A DNA stretch of 64,000 nt, from NCBI GenBank assembly GCA_016709305.1, contig JADJNA010000061.1, positions 7,846-71,845 on the forward strand. Reading direction: 5' to 3'. Positions 27,760 through 37,146 of the stretch are shown piece by piece (position 1 is the stretch's first letter; each line of letters begins with the position of its first letter). The position numbers were made by a program, and so were the translations under genes. This DNA is from Candidatus Villigracilis saccharophilus (lineage in GTDB: Bacteria > Chloroflexota > Anaerolineae > Anaerolineales > Villigracilaceae). The notes beneath the pieces are model-generated. The model saw nothing but the letters and a program-made list of their open reading frames with translations. It was not told the origin of the DNA and searched no databases.

Positions 27760-28703
27760 AAGCAGTCTGGCTTGAAAACAACCAAATTAAATTAGCAGAT
27801 GTGGAAGCGCCAAACAAGCCTGATGAAGCTTTGATCAAAATTCGCATGGCTGGCATTTGCAGCACCGACCTTGAATTGGTCAAAGGCTATTATCCCTACA
27901 CGGGAATTCTCGGCCATGAATTTGTCGGTGAGGTTGTCAGTGCGCCCGATGCCGCATGGGTGGGTCAGCGAGTGGTGGGGGAGATCAACGCGGTCTGCGG
28001 AACATGCGAAGCCTGTTTGAACGGACGCTCAACGCATTGCGAGAACCGCACCGTACTTGGAATTGCGGATCGCAACGGCGTATTCGCCGAGTACACCAGC
28101 CTGCCGCTGAAAAATCTATACCGCGTGCCAGATTCTGTTCCAGATGAACAGGCGGTCTTTGTGGAGCCTTTGGCCGCCGCCTTGGAAATTCAGGAGCAAA
28201 TAAAACTTCAAAAAACGGATCGGGTTTTATTGATCGGCGCTGGCAGGCTCGGACAACTGATCGCGCAGACTCTGGCTCTCACGGGTTGTGACTTGCACGT
28301 GGTGGCGCGGAGTTTCCGTGCGCAGCAATTACTTACAGCGCGCGGAATTAACGTGATCGCTGAAGTTGATATCAAATCGCAAAAATGGGATGTGGTGATC
28401 GAAGCGACAGGCACAACAGACGGCTTCACTCTTGCCCGCCGCGCGGTGCGTCCACGTGGGACGATGGTATTGAAGTCAACCTACAAAGGCGATATGAGTG
28501 TAAATATTTCCTCAATTGTTGTGGATGAGATCACTGTGCTTGGTTCGCGCTGCGGTCCATTTGAACCTGCCCTGCGTTTATTGGAAACGCGCGCGGTTGA
28601 CCCAAGCGTGTTGATATCCGATCGCTACAAACTAAACGATGCGCTCAAGGCTTTTGAGAAAGCCGCCCAGCCAGGCGTGTTAAAAGTCTTATTGGAAATT
28701 TGA
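27756..28703 (+). CDS. Zinc-dependent alcohol/polyol dehydrogenase (MDR family)
   Basis: 315 residues. Likely catalytic zinc ligands are Cys in AGICSTDLEL, and His-Glu in GHEFVGEV; structural zinc site CGTCEACLNGRSTHC; nucleotide-binding LIGAGRLGQLIAQ near residue 155. The closest types are threonine or sorbitol dehydrogenase-like proteins. ATGA overlap with the RNA methyltransferase suggests co-transcription without an obvious shared function. Confidence 0.85.
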   Translation: MKAVWLENNQIKLADVEAPNKPDEALIKIRMAGICSTDLELVKGYYPYTGILGHEFVGEVVSAPDAAWVGQRVVGEINAVCGTCEACLNGRSTHCENRTVLGIADRNGVFAEYTSLPLKNLYRVPDSVPDEQAVFVEPLAAALEIQEQIKLQKTDRVLLIGAGRLGQLIAQTLALTGCDLHVVARSFRAQQLLTARGINVIAEVDIKSQKWDVVIEATGTTDGFTLARRAVRPRGTMVLKSTYKGDMSVNISSIVVDEITVLGSRCGPFEPALRLLETRAVDPSVLISDRYKLNDALKAFEKAAQPGVLKVLLEI

Positions 28704-28730
28704 GAAAATATTAAAGCAGGTTTGAACATA

Positions 28731-28765
28731 AAAACGCTGATTCTCGCAGAGGCAGCGTTTTCCTT
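28731..28765 (+). terminator. Rho-independent terminator after the dehydrogenase gene
   Basis: AAAACGCTG (28731-28739) pairs with CAGCGTTTT (28753-28761), followed by CCTTT. Confidence 0.6.
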
Positions 28766-28801
28766 TAGCGCCAAGTTGTGCTATTTTAATAAATCACTCT
28801 G

Positions 28802-28868
28802 CACCACTAAACCACGGAGGCGAAGAGAAAATCATAAAAAGACTCCGTGACTCTGCGCCACAGTGGTG
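28802..28868. repeat. Imperfect palindromic intergenic repeat
   Basis: CACCACT and CCACGGAG on the left are mirrored by CTCCGTG and AGTGGTG on the right. No coding potential. Confidence 0.45.
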
Positions 28869-28906
28869 AATATTTTTACCATAGCAAAAGACCCCACTAT
28901 ACCCAA

Positions 28907-29218
28907 TCAATTTGATTTAACAATAGAGAAGATCATTTGCACGAACAGGCTCAGGAATGGTGCGCCGACCAATGCCAGCGCAATGACCGAAAGAAGTTTT
29001 GAGTCATTCCTTTTGAGTAACCCGACCATGCCAAGCAATACAGCTAACGGAGCCAAAACACAGGCGGCCAAAACTGTGATGTTATTCAAGGAATTAAAAG
29101 TCTCTGGCGAGATGTTCAATTGCGATACAGCGAAGTTGGCTCCCAGAGACAGCACGGATAGAAACGCTGTAAGCAGAGACGCGATGCCGAAATAAGTGTT
29201 TTTCACCGGGGAATTCAT
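28907..29218 (-). CDS. Small membrane protein of unknown function, three predicted helices
   Basis: 103 residues with hydrophobic stretches at about 8-28, 45-67 and 74-98 (GIASLLTAFLSVLSLGANFA, ITVLAACVLAPLAVLLGMVG, SVIALALVGAPFLSLFVQMI). The arrangement recalls DUF4190-like proteins but I cannot assign it. ATG 29218 lies just left of a dispersed repeat. Confidence 0.5.
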   Translation of the reverse strand: MNSPVKNTYFGIASLLTAFLSVLSLGANFAVSQLNISPETFNSLNNITVLAACVLAPLAVLLGMVGLLKRNDSKLLSVIALALVGAPFLSLFVQMIFSIVKSN

Positions 29219-29245
29219 GGGCGGATTATAAACTGGTTTAAATAC

Positions 29246-29303
29246 GTCGTTGCGAGGGCGAAAGCCCGCAGCAATCTCCCCATTTTAGAGGGAGGCTGCT
29301 TTT
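29246..29303 (+). repeat. Dispersed CGTTGCGAGGG...GCAATCTCCC repeat, copy A
   Basis: CGTCGTTGCGAGGGC, then GCAATCTCCC (29270-29279) facing GGGAGGCTGC as an imperfect hairpin. Related copies are at 33424, 41519 and 50139, all in the same orientation. Confidence 0.6.
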
Positions 29304-29306
29304 CGG

Positions 29307-30146
29307 TTATACTGCTCGCAGCGACACCATGATCAATACATACACCGAGCCGTTGATCATACCGTGCGCGAGGATGGCGGGGGTAATGGAACGCGAGCGC
29401 AAGGTCAGCCATCCAAATAAGATGGCTGTGGCTGGAATGTAGACCCAGAACATGAGCGGATATCTTCCTGCAAAGTAAACATGCGCACAGGTAAACAAGA
29501 GGGCTTGGAAGATCATTATCCAGCCGTCCTTCCATTTGAGTTGACGCAGGTAGCCCCACAGGAATCCGCGAAAGAGCGGTTCTTCATTGATTGGCGCGAA
29601 GCCGAGGTGATAGACAATGTTCAGGCTCATGGATGTTAGTACGGATACGGAGGGCGGATATGGATTGGGGGAAAACATGGATCGAAACGAATTCAGGTTT
29701 CCAGCGACACTGACACAGATGCCGGCGAATATCCCGATGGCGAGCCAGCCGACAGTTATGAATGAAGCGCGCGCGGGTTTGAATCTACTTTGCCAGAGCA
29801 GGAGAATTGATCCAATTGAAATGACCCAGATCAATAATCCCACTGGGTGCGGAAAAGCCATCGGGGAGTCCACCTTCCAGTACGCCAGGATCAGTGTTTG
29901 CAGCGGCCTCAAAAAGATGATGAATGCCAGCGCATACACGTCCACGTGGAAATCCGCCAGCCTGTGACGTTCCCAGTAGATCAGTATGGCGGTCAATAAA
30001 TACGTGCCGACCTCGTAAACTACGCCGCCGCTATGGTCTTCGATGGGATGAAAAAATGTGATGGCGATGGTGAAGGGAATGCGCAGGAATAAAAGCAGGG
30101 CGATAATGAGCCACGCGACCTGACGATGGCTTTTCGATTCATTCAT
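29307..30146 (-). CDS. CPBP-family intramembrane metalloprotease
   Basis: About 279 residues from ATG 30146 (GAGG upstream); ATG 30170 is an alternative. It is highly hydrophobic with about eight membrane segments. The CPBP (CAAX protease/bacteriocin-processing) motifs are INEEPLFRGFLWGYLR near residue 190, TCAHVYFAG, and the final HGMINGSVY. The substrate is unknown. Confidence 0.85.
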   Translation of the reverse strand: MNESKSHRQVAWLIIALLLFLRIPFTIAITFFHPIEDHSGGVVYEVGTYLLTAILIYWERHRLADFHVDVYALAFIIFLRPLQTLILAYWKVDSPMAFPHPVGLLIWVISIGSILLLWQSRFKPARASFITVGWLAIGIFAGICVSVAGNLNSFRSMFSPNPYPPSVSVLTSMSLNIVYHLGFAPINEEPLFRGFLWGYLRQLKWKDGWIMIFQALLFTCAHVYFAGRYPLMFWVYIPATAILFGWLTLRSRSITPAILAHGMINGSVYVLIMVSLRAV

Positions 30147-30367
30147 GATCGCCTCTATACAGTACCGCATAATTTAGTAAACATATATGCGATTTCTCCT
30201 CGCGATTTTCGGTAAAAAAATTACTTAATTATGAGGCAAGCGATAAAGCGGGCTGACTAAAAAATTAAACGATCTTCGTATTTTCTTCTAATGATTTTCA
30301 TATACAGCCGAATTAAATTAAGGGCTGCAACAACCAATTTCACCAAATAATAAAAGGAGGTTCTGTT

Positions 30368-30811
30368 ATGTCCAATTTAATTCGATGGGAGCCGATGCGT
30401 GAAGTGATGACTCTGCGCGAGGCGATGGATCATCTCTTTGATGATGCCTTTACTCGTCCGGTGGGCATGGCTGGGTCTTCTGTACCCGCCCTTGACCTGT
30501 ACCAGACGAACGACGCGGTGGTGGTAAAAGCCGCCCTGCCGGGCTTCAAGCCCGATGATGTCCAGATTTCTGTGACCAGTGATGTGCTGACCCTGCGCGG
30601 CGAGTACAAGACGGAAAACGGAAACGGTCAGAATGACACAGTCTATCATATCCGCGAGCGCCGTTCTGGTTCGTTCGAGCGCTCCCTGACCCTGCCGACC
30701 AGCGTCCAGACCGACAAAGCCAAGGCAGATTTTGAGAACGGCATCCTGACCATTCAACTGCCCAAGTCGGAAGAGGTCAAGCCGAAAAGCATTACCATCA
30801 AAGCCAAGTGA
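30368..30811 (+). CDS. Hsp20 small heat-shock protein
   Basis: 147 residues after AAAGGAGG. The alpha-crystallin domain runs from about residue 38 to 140 (PALDLYQTNDAVVVKAALPG, then LTLRGEYK, then FENGILTIQLPKSEEVKPK). It would act as an ATP-independent holdase. No CIRCE-like element was found in the 200 AT-rich bases upstream. A strong terminator follows. Confidence 0.93.
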   Translation: MSNLIRWEPMREVMTLREAMDHLFDDAFTRPVGMAGSSVPALDLYQTNDAVVVKAALPGFKPDDVQISVTSDVLTLRGEYKTENGNGQNDTVYHIRERRSGSFERSLTLPTSVQTDKAKADFENGILTIQLPKSEEVKPKSITIKAK

Positions 30812-30839
30812 GCCACACCTGACGCGGTCAGCGTGACAA

Positions 30840-30880
30840 ACAAAACATCCGGGATCAATGGGTCCCGGATGTTTTGTTTT
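30840..30880 (+). terminator. Rho-independent terminator after hsp20
   Basis: ACAAAACATCCGGGA (30840-30854) pairs perfectly with TCCCGGATGTTTTGT (30863-30877), followed by TTT. Confidence 0.85.
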
Positions 30881-31112
30881 AAATGCCGGAAGTACCGGTC
30901 ATCCGACAATTTATCCATGTGGCAGATCTCACAAACAATGTGCCAAAGGTCCTTTTAAATGCTAGAATGAATATAGAAACAAATCCCTCCTTTAGTGGTG
31001 GCGCGGCAAAAACTCCTGAGTCGTTTCGGCAAAAGCGTTTTTGAAGTTTCATACACTATTTTATCTAGTGACAACGCAGGCAAGTGCGTCGTCATTAAGG
31101 AGGCTGCCTCAT

Positions 31113-32498
31113 ATGAACGTCGAAGAGTTACTCGCCAAGGCCAAGAAGCCTTCAGCGGATGCCCTGCGATTACATCCGTTCTACCGCGGGAAGATCGAAA
31201 CCGCTGTCAAATGTACTGTGCATAGTTTCAATGATTTTTCTATCTGGTATACGCCCGGTGTCGCCGCGCCCTGTAAAGCCATTCAAGCCAACCCTGAACT
31301 GGTCTATGAATACACCAACAAATGGAACACAGTCGCCATTGTCAGTGACGGGACACGGGTGCTGGGCTTGGGCGATATCGGTCCCAAGGCTGGGCTGCCC
31401 GTAATGGAGGGCAAGTCACTATTGTATAAATATTTGGGGGGAGTGGACGGCTTCCCGCTCATGCTGGATACCAAGGACCCTGCCGCGCTCATCAATACAG
31501 CGCTCATGCTCCAGCCCGGACTGGGCGGGGTTAATCTCGAGGATATTTCCTCGCCCAAATGTTTTTACATCCTTGATACGCTGCGTGAAAAAGCGGAAAT
31601 CCCCATGTGGCACGATGATCAACAGGGTACGGCCACTGTTACGTTATCGGGGTTGATGAATGCTTTGAAAGTCGTGGGCAAGAAGAAACAGGACGTGAAG
31701 ATCGCGTTCATTGGCGCCGGCGCGTCCAATATCGCCGTTTCGCGGCTTATCTTCAGGTGGGGCGTGGACCCCGCAAAGTGTTATCTGGTGGATATCAACG
31801 GCATCCTCGGAAAATACCGCAAAGATTATGAGATGCGCAAAGCCGAATTCAAGGATGCGTGGAAGTATTGCAACATCACGAACGAAGACGCGCGTGAAGG
31901 CGGTATTCCAGAGGCGCTCAAAGGCGTGGATGTGGCCATTTGTTTTTCACAATCAGGCCCGGGCGTTGTCCTGCCCGAGTGGGTCAGGACCATGGCAAAG
32001 GATCCAATCATCTTCGCCTGCGCTAATCCAATTCCCGAGATCTGGCCCTGGGAGGCGAAAGAGGCTGGCGCAGCCGTCATCGCAACCGGCCGTTCCGATT
32101 TCCCAAACCAGGTCAATAATTCACTGGGATTCCCCGGTATCTTCCGTGGCACACTCGACGTGCGCGCCCGCACTATCACGGACGAGATGTGTTTTGCCGC
32201 GGCACAGGCCCTGGCGGATCATGTTGGCGATAAACTGGCCGCAGATCATCTCCTGCCCAACATGGATGATTGGGAGGTATTTCCACGCGAGGCTGCAGCA
32301 GTTGCAATGAAGGCGCAGGAGCAGGGACTGGCGCGCATCACGATGACCTACGAAGAGGAGCTTGAAAACGCAAAGCGCATTATCAAGCGTTCGCGCGACC
32401 TGACGGAGATGATGATGGAAGAACACTTCATCGCGGAACCGCCAGCTGAAGAAGAGCAGCATCACGTTGACATGGCCGCGGCTCAACCCGCTCATTGA
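31113..32498 (+). CDS. NAD(P)-dependent malic enzyme
   Basis: ATG 31113 follows AAGGAGG; about 461 residues, the size of the short bacterial type. Motifs in order: FSIWYTPGVAAPCKAI, GLGDIGPKAGLPVMEGK (substrate and metal site), WHDDQQGTATVTLSGL, and the nucleotide loop FIGAGASNIAVSR. It decarboxylates malate to pyruvate. It is followed after 12 bases by a flavoprotein gene, probably in one operon. Confidence 0.92.
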   Translation: MNVEELLAKAKKPSADALRLHPFYRGKIETAVKCTVHSFNDFSIWYTPGVAAPCKAIQANPELVYEYTNKWNTVAIVSDGTRVLGLGDIGPKAGLPVMEGKSLLYKYLGGVDGFPLMLDTKDPAALINTALMLQPGLGGVNLEDISSPKCFYILDTLREKAEIPMWHDDQQGTATVTLSGLMNALKVVGKKKQDVKIAFIGAGASNIAVSRLIFRWGVDPAKCYLVDINGILGKYRKDYEMRKAEFKDAWKYCNITNEDAREGGIPEALKGVDVAICFSQSGPGVVLPEWVRTMAKDPIIFACANPIPEIWPWEAKEAGAAVIATGRSDFPNQVNNSLGFPGIFRGTLDVRARTITDEMCFAAAQALADHVGDKLAADHLLPNMDDWEVFPREAAAVAMKAQEQGLARITMTYEEELENAKRIIKRSRDLTEMMMEEHFIAEPPAEEEQHHVDMAAAQPAH

Positions 32499-32510
32499 AA
32501 GGAGACTACC

Positions 32511-33416
32511 ATGTATGATCTGATCATCATTGGCGGCGGACCTGCCGGCCTGACTGCGGCGATCTACGCCATCCGCAAGCGGTTGAATATTTTGCTTCTC
32601 TCCAAAGACCTGGGCGGGAAAACCAACTATCACCTTTCCCTGCCGTGGGTTGAGGATTACCAGGTCATAAAAGGACTGGAGATCGTCAACAAATTCCGCA
32701 CAGAGTTGGAGTATCTCGACTTTGCCCGTCATATGGAGGCAGTCGAAACAGTCCTGAAAACAAATCAGCATTTTACAGTCTCCACCAAAGGCGGCGCACT
32801 GCTGGAATCCAAAGCGGTCATCCTTGTCACAGGGACTCGTCAGGTGCGCATGAACGTGCCCGGAGAGAAGCAATATACAATGAGGGGGCTGTGCTACTCG
32901 GCACTCTCATACGCGCCGCTTTTCATTGACAAGACTGTCATGGTGATCGGCGATGCCGACCTCGCGCAACGTTCGGTTGGCGAACTGGCGATGGTTGCCA
33001 GGGAAGTGACCATGGTCTGCACTGACGATAAACTTTTGGACTCTCCACTCGGGTATAAACTGCAACGATCTCAAAATGTTAAGATCGTCACAGGCTGCGA
33101 GATCGTGGAAGTGCAGGGAGATGAATATGCCCGCAAGTTGATCTTGAAAGACAGGCACGGAAAGATCAAAGAATATTTGGCGGACGGAATGTTCGTGGAA
33201 ATGGCGCTTACGCCAAACACAAGTATGGTCAAGGATTTGGTTGAACTCGATAAGCTGGGACGCATCGTCATAGACAGCGCCTGCTGCACGAATGTCACCG
33301 GTCTGTTTGCCGCAGGCGACGTCACCAACAGTTATGCCGAGCAGGTTCTGGTGGCGGTCGGAGAAGGCGCGAAAGCCGCATTAAGTGCTTACGAATATTT
33401 GTTGCCGAGGATTTAG
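32511..33416 (+). CDS. Thioredoxin-reductase-like FAD protein lacking the CxxC pair
   Basis: 301 residues after GAAAGGAG. The FAD motif is IIGGGPAGLTAAIYA and the C-terminal FAD motif GLFAAGDVTN. Where true thioredoxin reductases have CATC, this protein reads RGLCYSALS, so only one Cys remains. The second nucleotide motif is also altered (VIGDADLAQRSVGELA instead of GGGxSA). It is therefore unlikely to reduce thioredoxin and may use another acceptor, or lack NADPH binding. It follows malic enzyme, a source of NAD(P)H. Confidence 0.8.
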   Translation: MYDLIIIGGGPAGLTAAIYAIRKRLNILLLSKDLGGKTNYHLSLPWVEDYQVIKGLEIVNKFRTELEYLDFARHMEAVETVLKTNQHFTVSTKGGALLESKAVILVTGTRQVRMNVPGEKQYTMRGLCYSALSYAPLFIDKTVMVIGDADLAQRSVGELAMVAREVTMVCTDDKLLDSPLGYKLQRSQNVKIVTGCEIVEVQGDEYARKLILKDRHGKIKEYLADGMFVEMALTPNTSMVKDLVELDKLGRIVIDSACCTNVTGLFAAGDVTNSYAEQVLVAVGEGAKAALSAYEYLLPRI

Positions 33417-33423
33417 TATTTAC

Positions 33424-33491
33424 TAATTTCGTTGCGAGGAAGGCTTTAGCCTGACAAAGCAACCTCCTCATGTAACAGGAGGTTGCTCACC
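33424..33491 (+). repeat. Dispersed CGTTGCGAGG...GCAACCTCC repeat, copy B
   Basis: CGTTGCGAGGAAGGC, then GCAACCTCCT facing AGGAGGTTGC as a perfect 10-bp hairpin. The remaining ~100 bases to the next gene show nothing coding. Confidence 0.6.
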
Positions 33492-33592
33492 TGCACTGCA
33501 AAACACCTGCCCTCGCGGGCGGTGCCAGGGAACGCAGTGCGTCGCAAATGTCGCCCGAAGAACAAGAACTCGCTCGCGACGACATCTTTAAT

Positions 33593-34246
33593 TTAAACAG
33601 CCATCACCTTCTTCACTACCAACACCGCTCCCGCAAAAGCAATTCCTAATATTCCTGTAATGGACGGCAGGACCCACATCAGCGCAGAACTGTCCGAGGA
33701 CTTGATGCGCGCATCCAACGGATGTTCAGGGTCATATGCCACTGTGATCTCGTCGCCTTTTTCGTAAAAAGGCGCATCACTGCCTTCGCTGACCTGGACA
33801 GTGCGCTTGCGCCCGTCAATCGGGATGAATTCGATCACAGGGAAATAAAAATCCCGCACGATGCGCTCCTGTTCGTTCACAACCACCCGCTCTACCGCCA
33901 CATCCACCACGCGCCCCGGCGCGCTTTCCTCCCTGCCGAGCTTTTGGACGTTGGAGAATATGGACATGGCGCTGACCAGCAGCATGATCACAGCGATGGC
34001 GCTAAAGCCTCCCAGCACCCATCTTTCCATCGTGGGACTCTCGGCGGCTTTGCGCAGTTCCTCGAATTCTTTTTCGTCGAACTTCACATCCTCCTGATCA
34101 TCAGCGGATGCATGCAGCATGGCCGCGAGTTTGTCCCTGTCCTTCCAATCTGTGACATCGTCCAGTGATTCGTACGCCACGCCGTTCACTTCAAAGGAGA
34201 CTGGTTCATCATTCTCCCAGTTGATCGAATACTTCTTCTTTGGCAT
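33593..34246 (-). CDS. DUF3592-type membrane protein
   Basis: 217 residues. A charged N-terminal ~75 residues, one membrane helix (VLGGFSAIAVIMLLVSAMSIF, about 78-98), a soluble beta-rich domain with YEKGDEITVAYDPEHPLDAR typical of DUF3592, and a C-terminal helix (SITGILGIAFAGAVLVVKKV). Function unknown. Confidence 0.65.
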   Translation of the reverse strand: MPKKKYSINWENDEPVSFEVNGVAYESLDDVTDWKDRDKLAAMLHASADDQEDVKFDEKEFEELRKAAESPTMERWVLGGFSAIAVIMLLVSAMSIFSNVQKLGREESAPGRVVDVAVERVVVNEQERIVRDFYFPVIEFIPIDGRKRTVQVSEGSDAPFYEKGDEITVAYDPEHPLDARIKSSDSSALMWVLPSITGILGIAFAGAVLVVKKVMAV

Positions 34247-34342
34247 CTTCCATGCTCCGATCGTTAAAATTACTTTTTTCTGTAAAAGACTCAGAGCGCT
34301 CCCATGCGGTCTCTGAGTCGCACTGTGTTAAATCTTCAGGCA

Positions 34343-34780
34343 TCACCCCTTGGCGCGGATCAGCAGCACCGGGATATTCGAATTGCGCACCACACGCTCC
34401 GCGATACTGCCGAGCAGCCAGCGCGCGGGGCCGGTGCGGCCATGCGTTGACATTGCGATGACATCAACCTGTAGCTCCTCCGCCACCCCGAGGATTACAT
34501 CTGCGACCGAGCCGACCCGCATCTGGGTTGATGTTTTGAATCCGGCGGACTTGAGCTGGGCTTCGATCTCGGTAATGTACTTGCTGCTGCGGTCTTCCTG
34601 TTCCTGAATCGCCTGCTGCGCCAGGCCGGGGTCAGAGAAGGCGTAATCCAGCGCGGGGTTGGCGCCGACCGTCAGCAGGATCAACTCAGCGCCTTCGGAG
34701 TACGCCAGCGACTTCGCGTGAGGCAGCACACCTTCGGCTACTTTCGAGCCGTCGAGCGGGACAAGGATCTTTCTGTACAT
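34343..34780 (-). CDS. Universal stress protein (UspA family)
   Basis: 145 residues: LVPLDGSKVAEGVLPHAKSL at the start and the ATP-binding motif STHGRTGPARWLLGSIAERV near the end, so an ATP-binding Usp. It starts at ATG 34780 after AAGGAGA. Confidence 0.92.
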   Translation of the reverse strand: MYRKILVPLDGSKVAEGVLPHAKSLAYSEGAELILLTVGANPALDYAFSDPGLAQQAIQEQEDRSSKYITEIEAQLKSAGFKTSTQMRVGSVADVILGVAEELQVDVIAMSTHGRTGPARWLLGSIAERVVRNSNIPVLLIRAKG

Positions 34781-34819
34781 GGTCTGATCTCCTTTTTATG
34801 CTTGATCTTATTGCACAGG

Positions 34820-35557
34820 CTATTGCCCAAAACGTAAGCGCCGTGTCAGGCGGCTCGGGAATTTTTCCGCTTTCATTTTAGTTTGAGTGGCAGTGACATC
34901 GTACAGCACGCGGTGATGGGTGAGGGTCATCTGGTCAAGGTCGATCAGGGCGTATGCCGCACGCGGATCTTCATCACGGGGCTGGCCGACACTGCCCGGG
35001 TTAATGAACACGCGGTCGTAGGGGTGGAACTGGATCGGAGAATTGACGGGCAGATGCTCTTCCAGTACTTTTAGACCATCCCACGGCTTGCGAAAGATGG
35101 CCGGGAAATGTGTATGTCCATTCAGGCAAATCGGCGTGTTGAACATATCCAGATTTTTAACCGCTATTTCTTCCGTCATAATATATTCCCAAACCGGGTC
35201 GCGCGGGCTGGCATGCACCAGCGTAATGCCGTATCCCGCAGAGAGGTTGGTCGCCGGCAGGGACCGAAGCCAGTCGAGATTAAAAGTGGTCAGCGCGTGT
35301 CGTGTCCAGAAGATCGCTTCGCGTGCGTCCTGCGTGAAATCCCAAAGCGCAGCCTTGCCCGTCACCCCCAAGTCGTGATTCCCCGCCAAGCAGGTCAGGT
35401 CGAACTCGAGCAGGCGGTTGATACATTCATTCGGGTCAGGTCCGTAACCGACCACGTCGCCGAGACACCAGACCTGCTCGAACGCGCCGGCGTCCTTGAT
35501 GACAGCCTCCAGTGCGGCATAGTTGGCGTGAATATCCGACAGCAGTAAAATTCGCAT
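34820..35557 (-). CDS. Metallophosphoesterase (YfcE/DUF2437-like)
   Basis: 245 residues with the calcineurin-like motifs in order: LSDIHANYAALEAV, CLGDVVGYGPDPNEC, AGNHDLGV, LVHASPRDP, NGHTHFPA and INPGSVGQPRDEDP. It would be a dinuclear-metal phosphodiesterase or phosphatase. It is divergent from the Ser/Thr kinase gene, with about 80 bases between them. Confidence 0.88.
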   Translation of the reverse strand: MRILLLSDIHANYAALEAVIKDAGAFEQVWCLGDVVGYGPDPNECINRLLEFDLTCLAGNHDLGVTGKAALWDFTQDAREAIFWTRHALTTFNLDWLRSLPATNLSAGYGITLVHASPRDPVWEYIMTEEIAVKNLDMFNTPICLNGHTHFPAIFRKPWDGLKVLEEHLPVNSPIQFHPYDRVFINPGSVGQPRDEDPRAAYALIDLDQMTLTHHRVLYDVTATQTKMKAEKFPSRLTRRLRFGQ

Positions 35558-35639
35558 GGTGATCTTGAAAATATTATAAAGGATATTTTATTGGCGGCGC
35601 ACTTTGCGCGGAACAGCGCGCGGGAATATAATCACCGTC

Positions 35640-36998
35640 ATGCTTCCCAAACTATTCTCCCACCTGTCACAAGCCCTGCGGAAAAATGAAAACTCCGCGC
35701 CGATCGGGGTCGGAACGTTGATCGATCAACGCTACCGGCTGGACGCCGAGATCGGCAGGGGCGGGATGGGCATTGTCTACCGCACGCGTGACATCCAGTG
35801 TGACAGGGATGTGGCGCTCAAAATTGTCAACCTTGAAACCGCAAACGCGCTAACCCTGCGGCAGTTTTCACACGAGGCGCAGATCACATCCAAACTGGAT
35901 CATCCGCATATTGTTGCGGTATACGACACAGGCGCGGTTCAAGTTGGCGCGGGCGGACAAGTTCCCTATATCGTCATGGAGTTGGTGGAAGGTACGGGGC
36001 TTGATGAAATATCAGGGCTGACCATTGCCAGGATCATTGACCTCGGGATTCAGATCTGCGACGCGCTTGAGTACGCCCACCGGCACGGACTCGTTCATCG
36101 CGACCTCAAGCCCGGCAACCTGCTGATCAAAAAAGATGGCTTTCAATACTGCGTCAAGCTGATGGATTTTGGTCTGTCCCGTCCGCGCGCAGAGGCCTAC
36201 AGCCAAACCGAGAGCAGCCGGGCGGGGTCATTCTTCTATCTCGCCCCCGAAGTCATCCTCGGGCAGCCCGCGGATGTTCCCTCTGACCTGTACGCGCTCG
36301 GCGTGATCCTGTACGAGCTGATCACAGGCCGCGTGCCCTTCTCCAACTTTGACGAGCAGACCGTTCTCGCGCAGCATGTGCGTGAGGCCGCTGCACTCCC
36401 CAGCCGTTCGCGCAGTGATCTTCCACCCGCTCTGGAAAGGGTCGTAATGCGCCTGCTGGAAAAAGACCCCAGGGATCGTTTTGCCTCCGCCGCACAGGTC
36501 CGCCTGGCGCTTGAACAGGTTAACGCCAAAAGCGGAGCCGCGCACACGCGCGGAAATTTGCCCGCCGTGCCGGCAGACATAAGCAAACCCAAAAACGAGA
36601 TTGAACAGGTACGGGGCATGATCGCGTCCAGCCGTCTGGTGACCTTGCTCAGCGAAAATGACGCGCTGGCTTTAGCCGCCGCCTCGCAGTACGTTGACCA
36701 ATTCACGGATGGGATTTGGCGCGTGGACTTGCAGCCCGTGCAAGATCCGTCTCAAGTGCTGAAAACTGTCGCGCACGTCCTTGGCGTCCAGGCCGACCCC
36801 GACCGCCCGTTGACCATTTCTCTGCTGCAATTTTTACGTGAAAAGGACCTTTTGCTGATCCTCAGTCATTGCGGACATGTGGTACAGGCCTGCGCCCAGC
36901 TTACCGAAACGATCATGAGCGCCTGCCCTGAGGTGCGCATTCTGGCAGTCAGTCAGCGGGTCTTGAATATAGACGGGGAACTGCACCATCCCAGATAG
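35640..36998 (+). CDS. Ser/Thr protein kinase with C-terminal degenerate NB-ARC-like domain
   Basis: Start probably ATG 35640; ATG-equivalent 35604 is in frame. Residues ~35-295 form an active-looking kinase: GRGGMGIVYR, the ATP Lys in VALKIV, HRDLKPGNLL, DFGLS and APEV. Residues ~320-450 follow the plan of the NB-ARC/LuxR-type ATPase often fused to such kinases (EIEQVRGMIASSRLVTL, then ACPEVRILAVSQRVLNIDGE). The P-loop position reads LLSENDALALA instead of GxGGxGKT and the Walker B position LLILSHC instead of LLVLDNC, so nucleotide binding is probably lost. The usual winged-helix and TPR part is absent after residue 452. Confidence 0.83.
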   Translation: MLPKLFSHLSQALRKNENSAPIGVGTLIDQRYRLDAEIGRGGMGIVYRTRDIQCDRDVALKIVNLETANALTLRQFSHEAQITSKLDHPHIVAVYDTGAVQVGAGGQVPYIVMELVEGTGLDEISGLTIARIIDLGIQICDALEYAHRHGLVHRDLKPGNLLIKKDGFQYCVKLMDFGLSRPRAEAYSQTESSRAGSFFYLAPEVILGQPADVPSDLYALGVILYELITGRVPFSNFDEQTVLAQHVREAAALPSRSRSDLPPALERVVMRLLEKDPRDRFASAAQVRLALEQVNAKSGAAHTRGNLPAVPADISKPKNEIEQVRGMIASSRLVTLLSENDALALAAASQYVDQFTDGIWRVDLQPVQDPSQVLKTVAHVLGVQADPDRPLTISLLQFLREKDLLLILSHCGHVVQACAQLTETIMSACPEVRILAVSQRVLNIDGELHHPR

Positions 36999-37146
36999 GT
37001 CGGGTACTATTGGAGTAAAATCGGGGACAGGATGCGTCTGTTCAAGCAGTCATTCCCACACAAGGGAATCTTTTATAAATGCGCTTAACATAAAGATGAT
37101 ACCCGACGCTGACTGATATGTATGATGTATGTTAAAGGAGAAAATT

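Noticed and set aside
35108..35548. Long plus-strand frame opposite the metallophosphoesterase
   Set aside because: It is antisense to a gene with all family motifs and has no recognisable domain or ribosome site.
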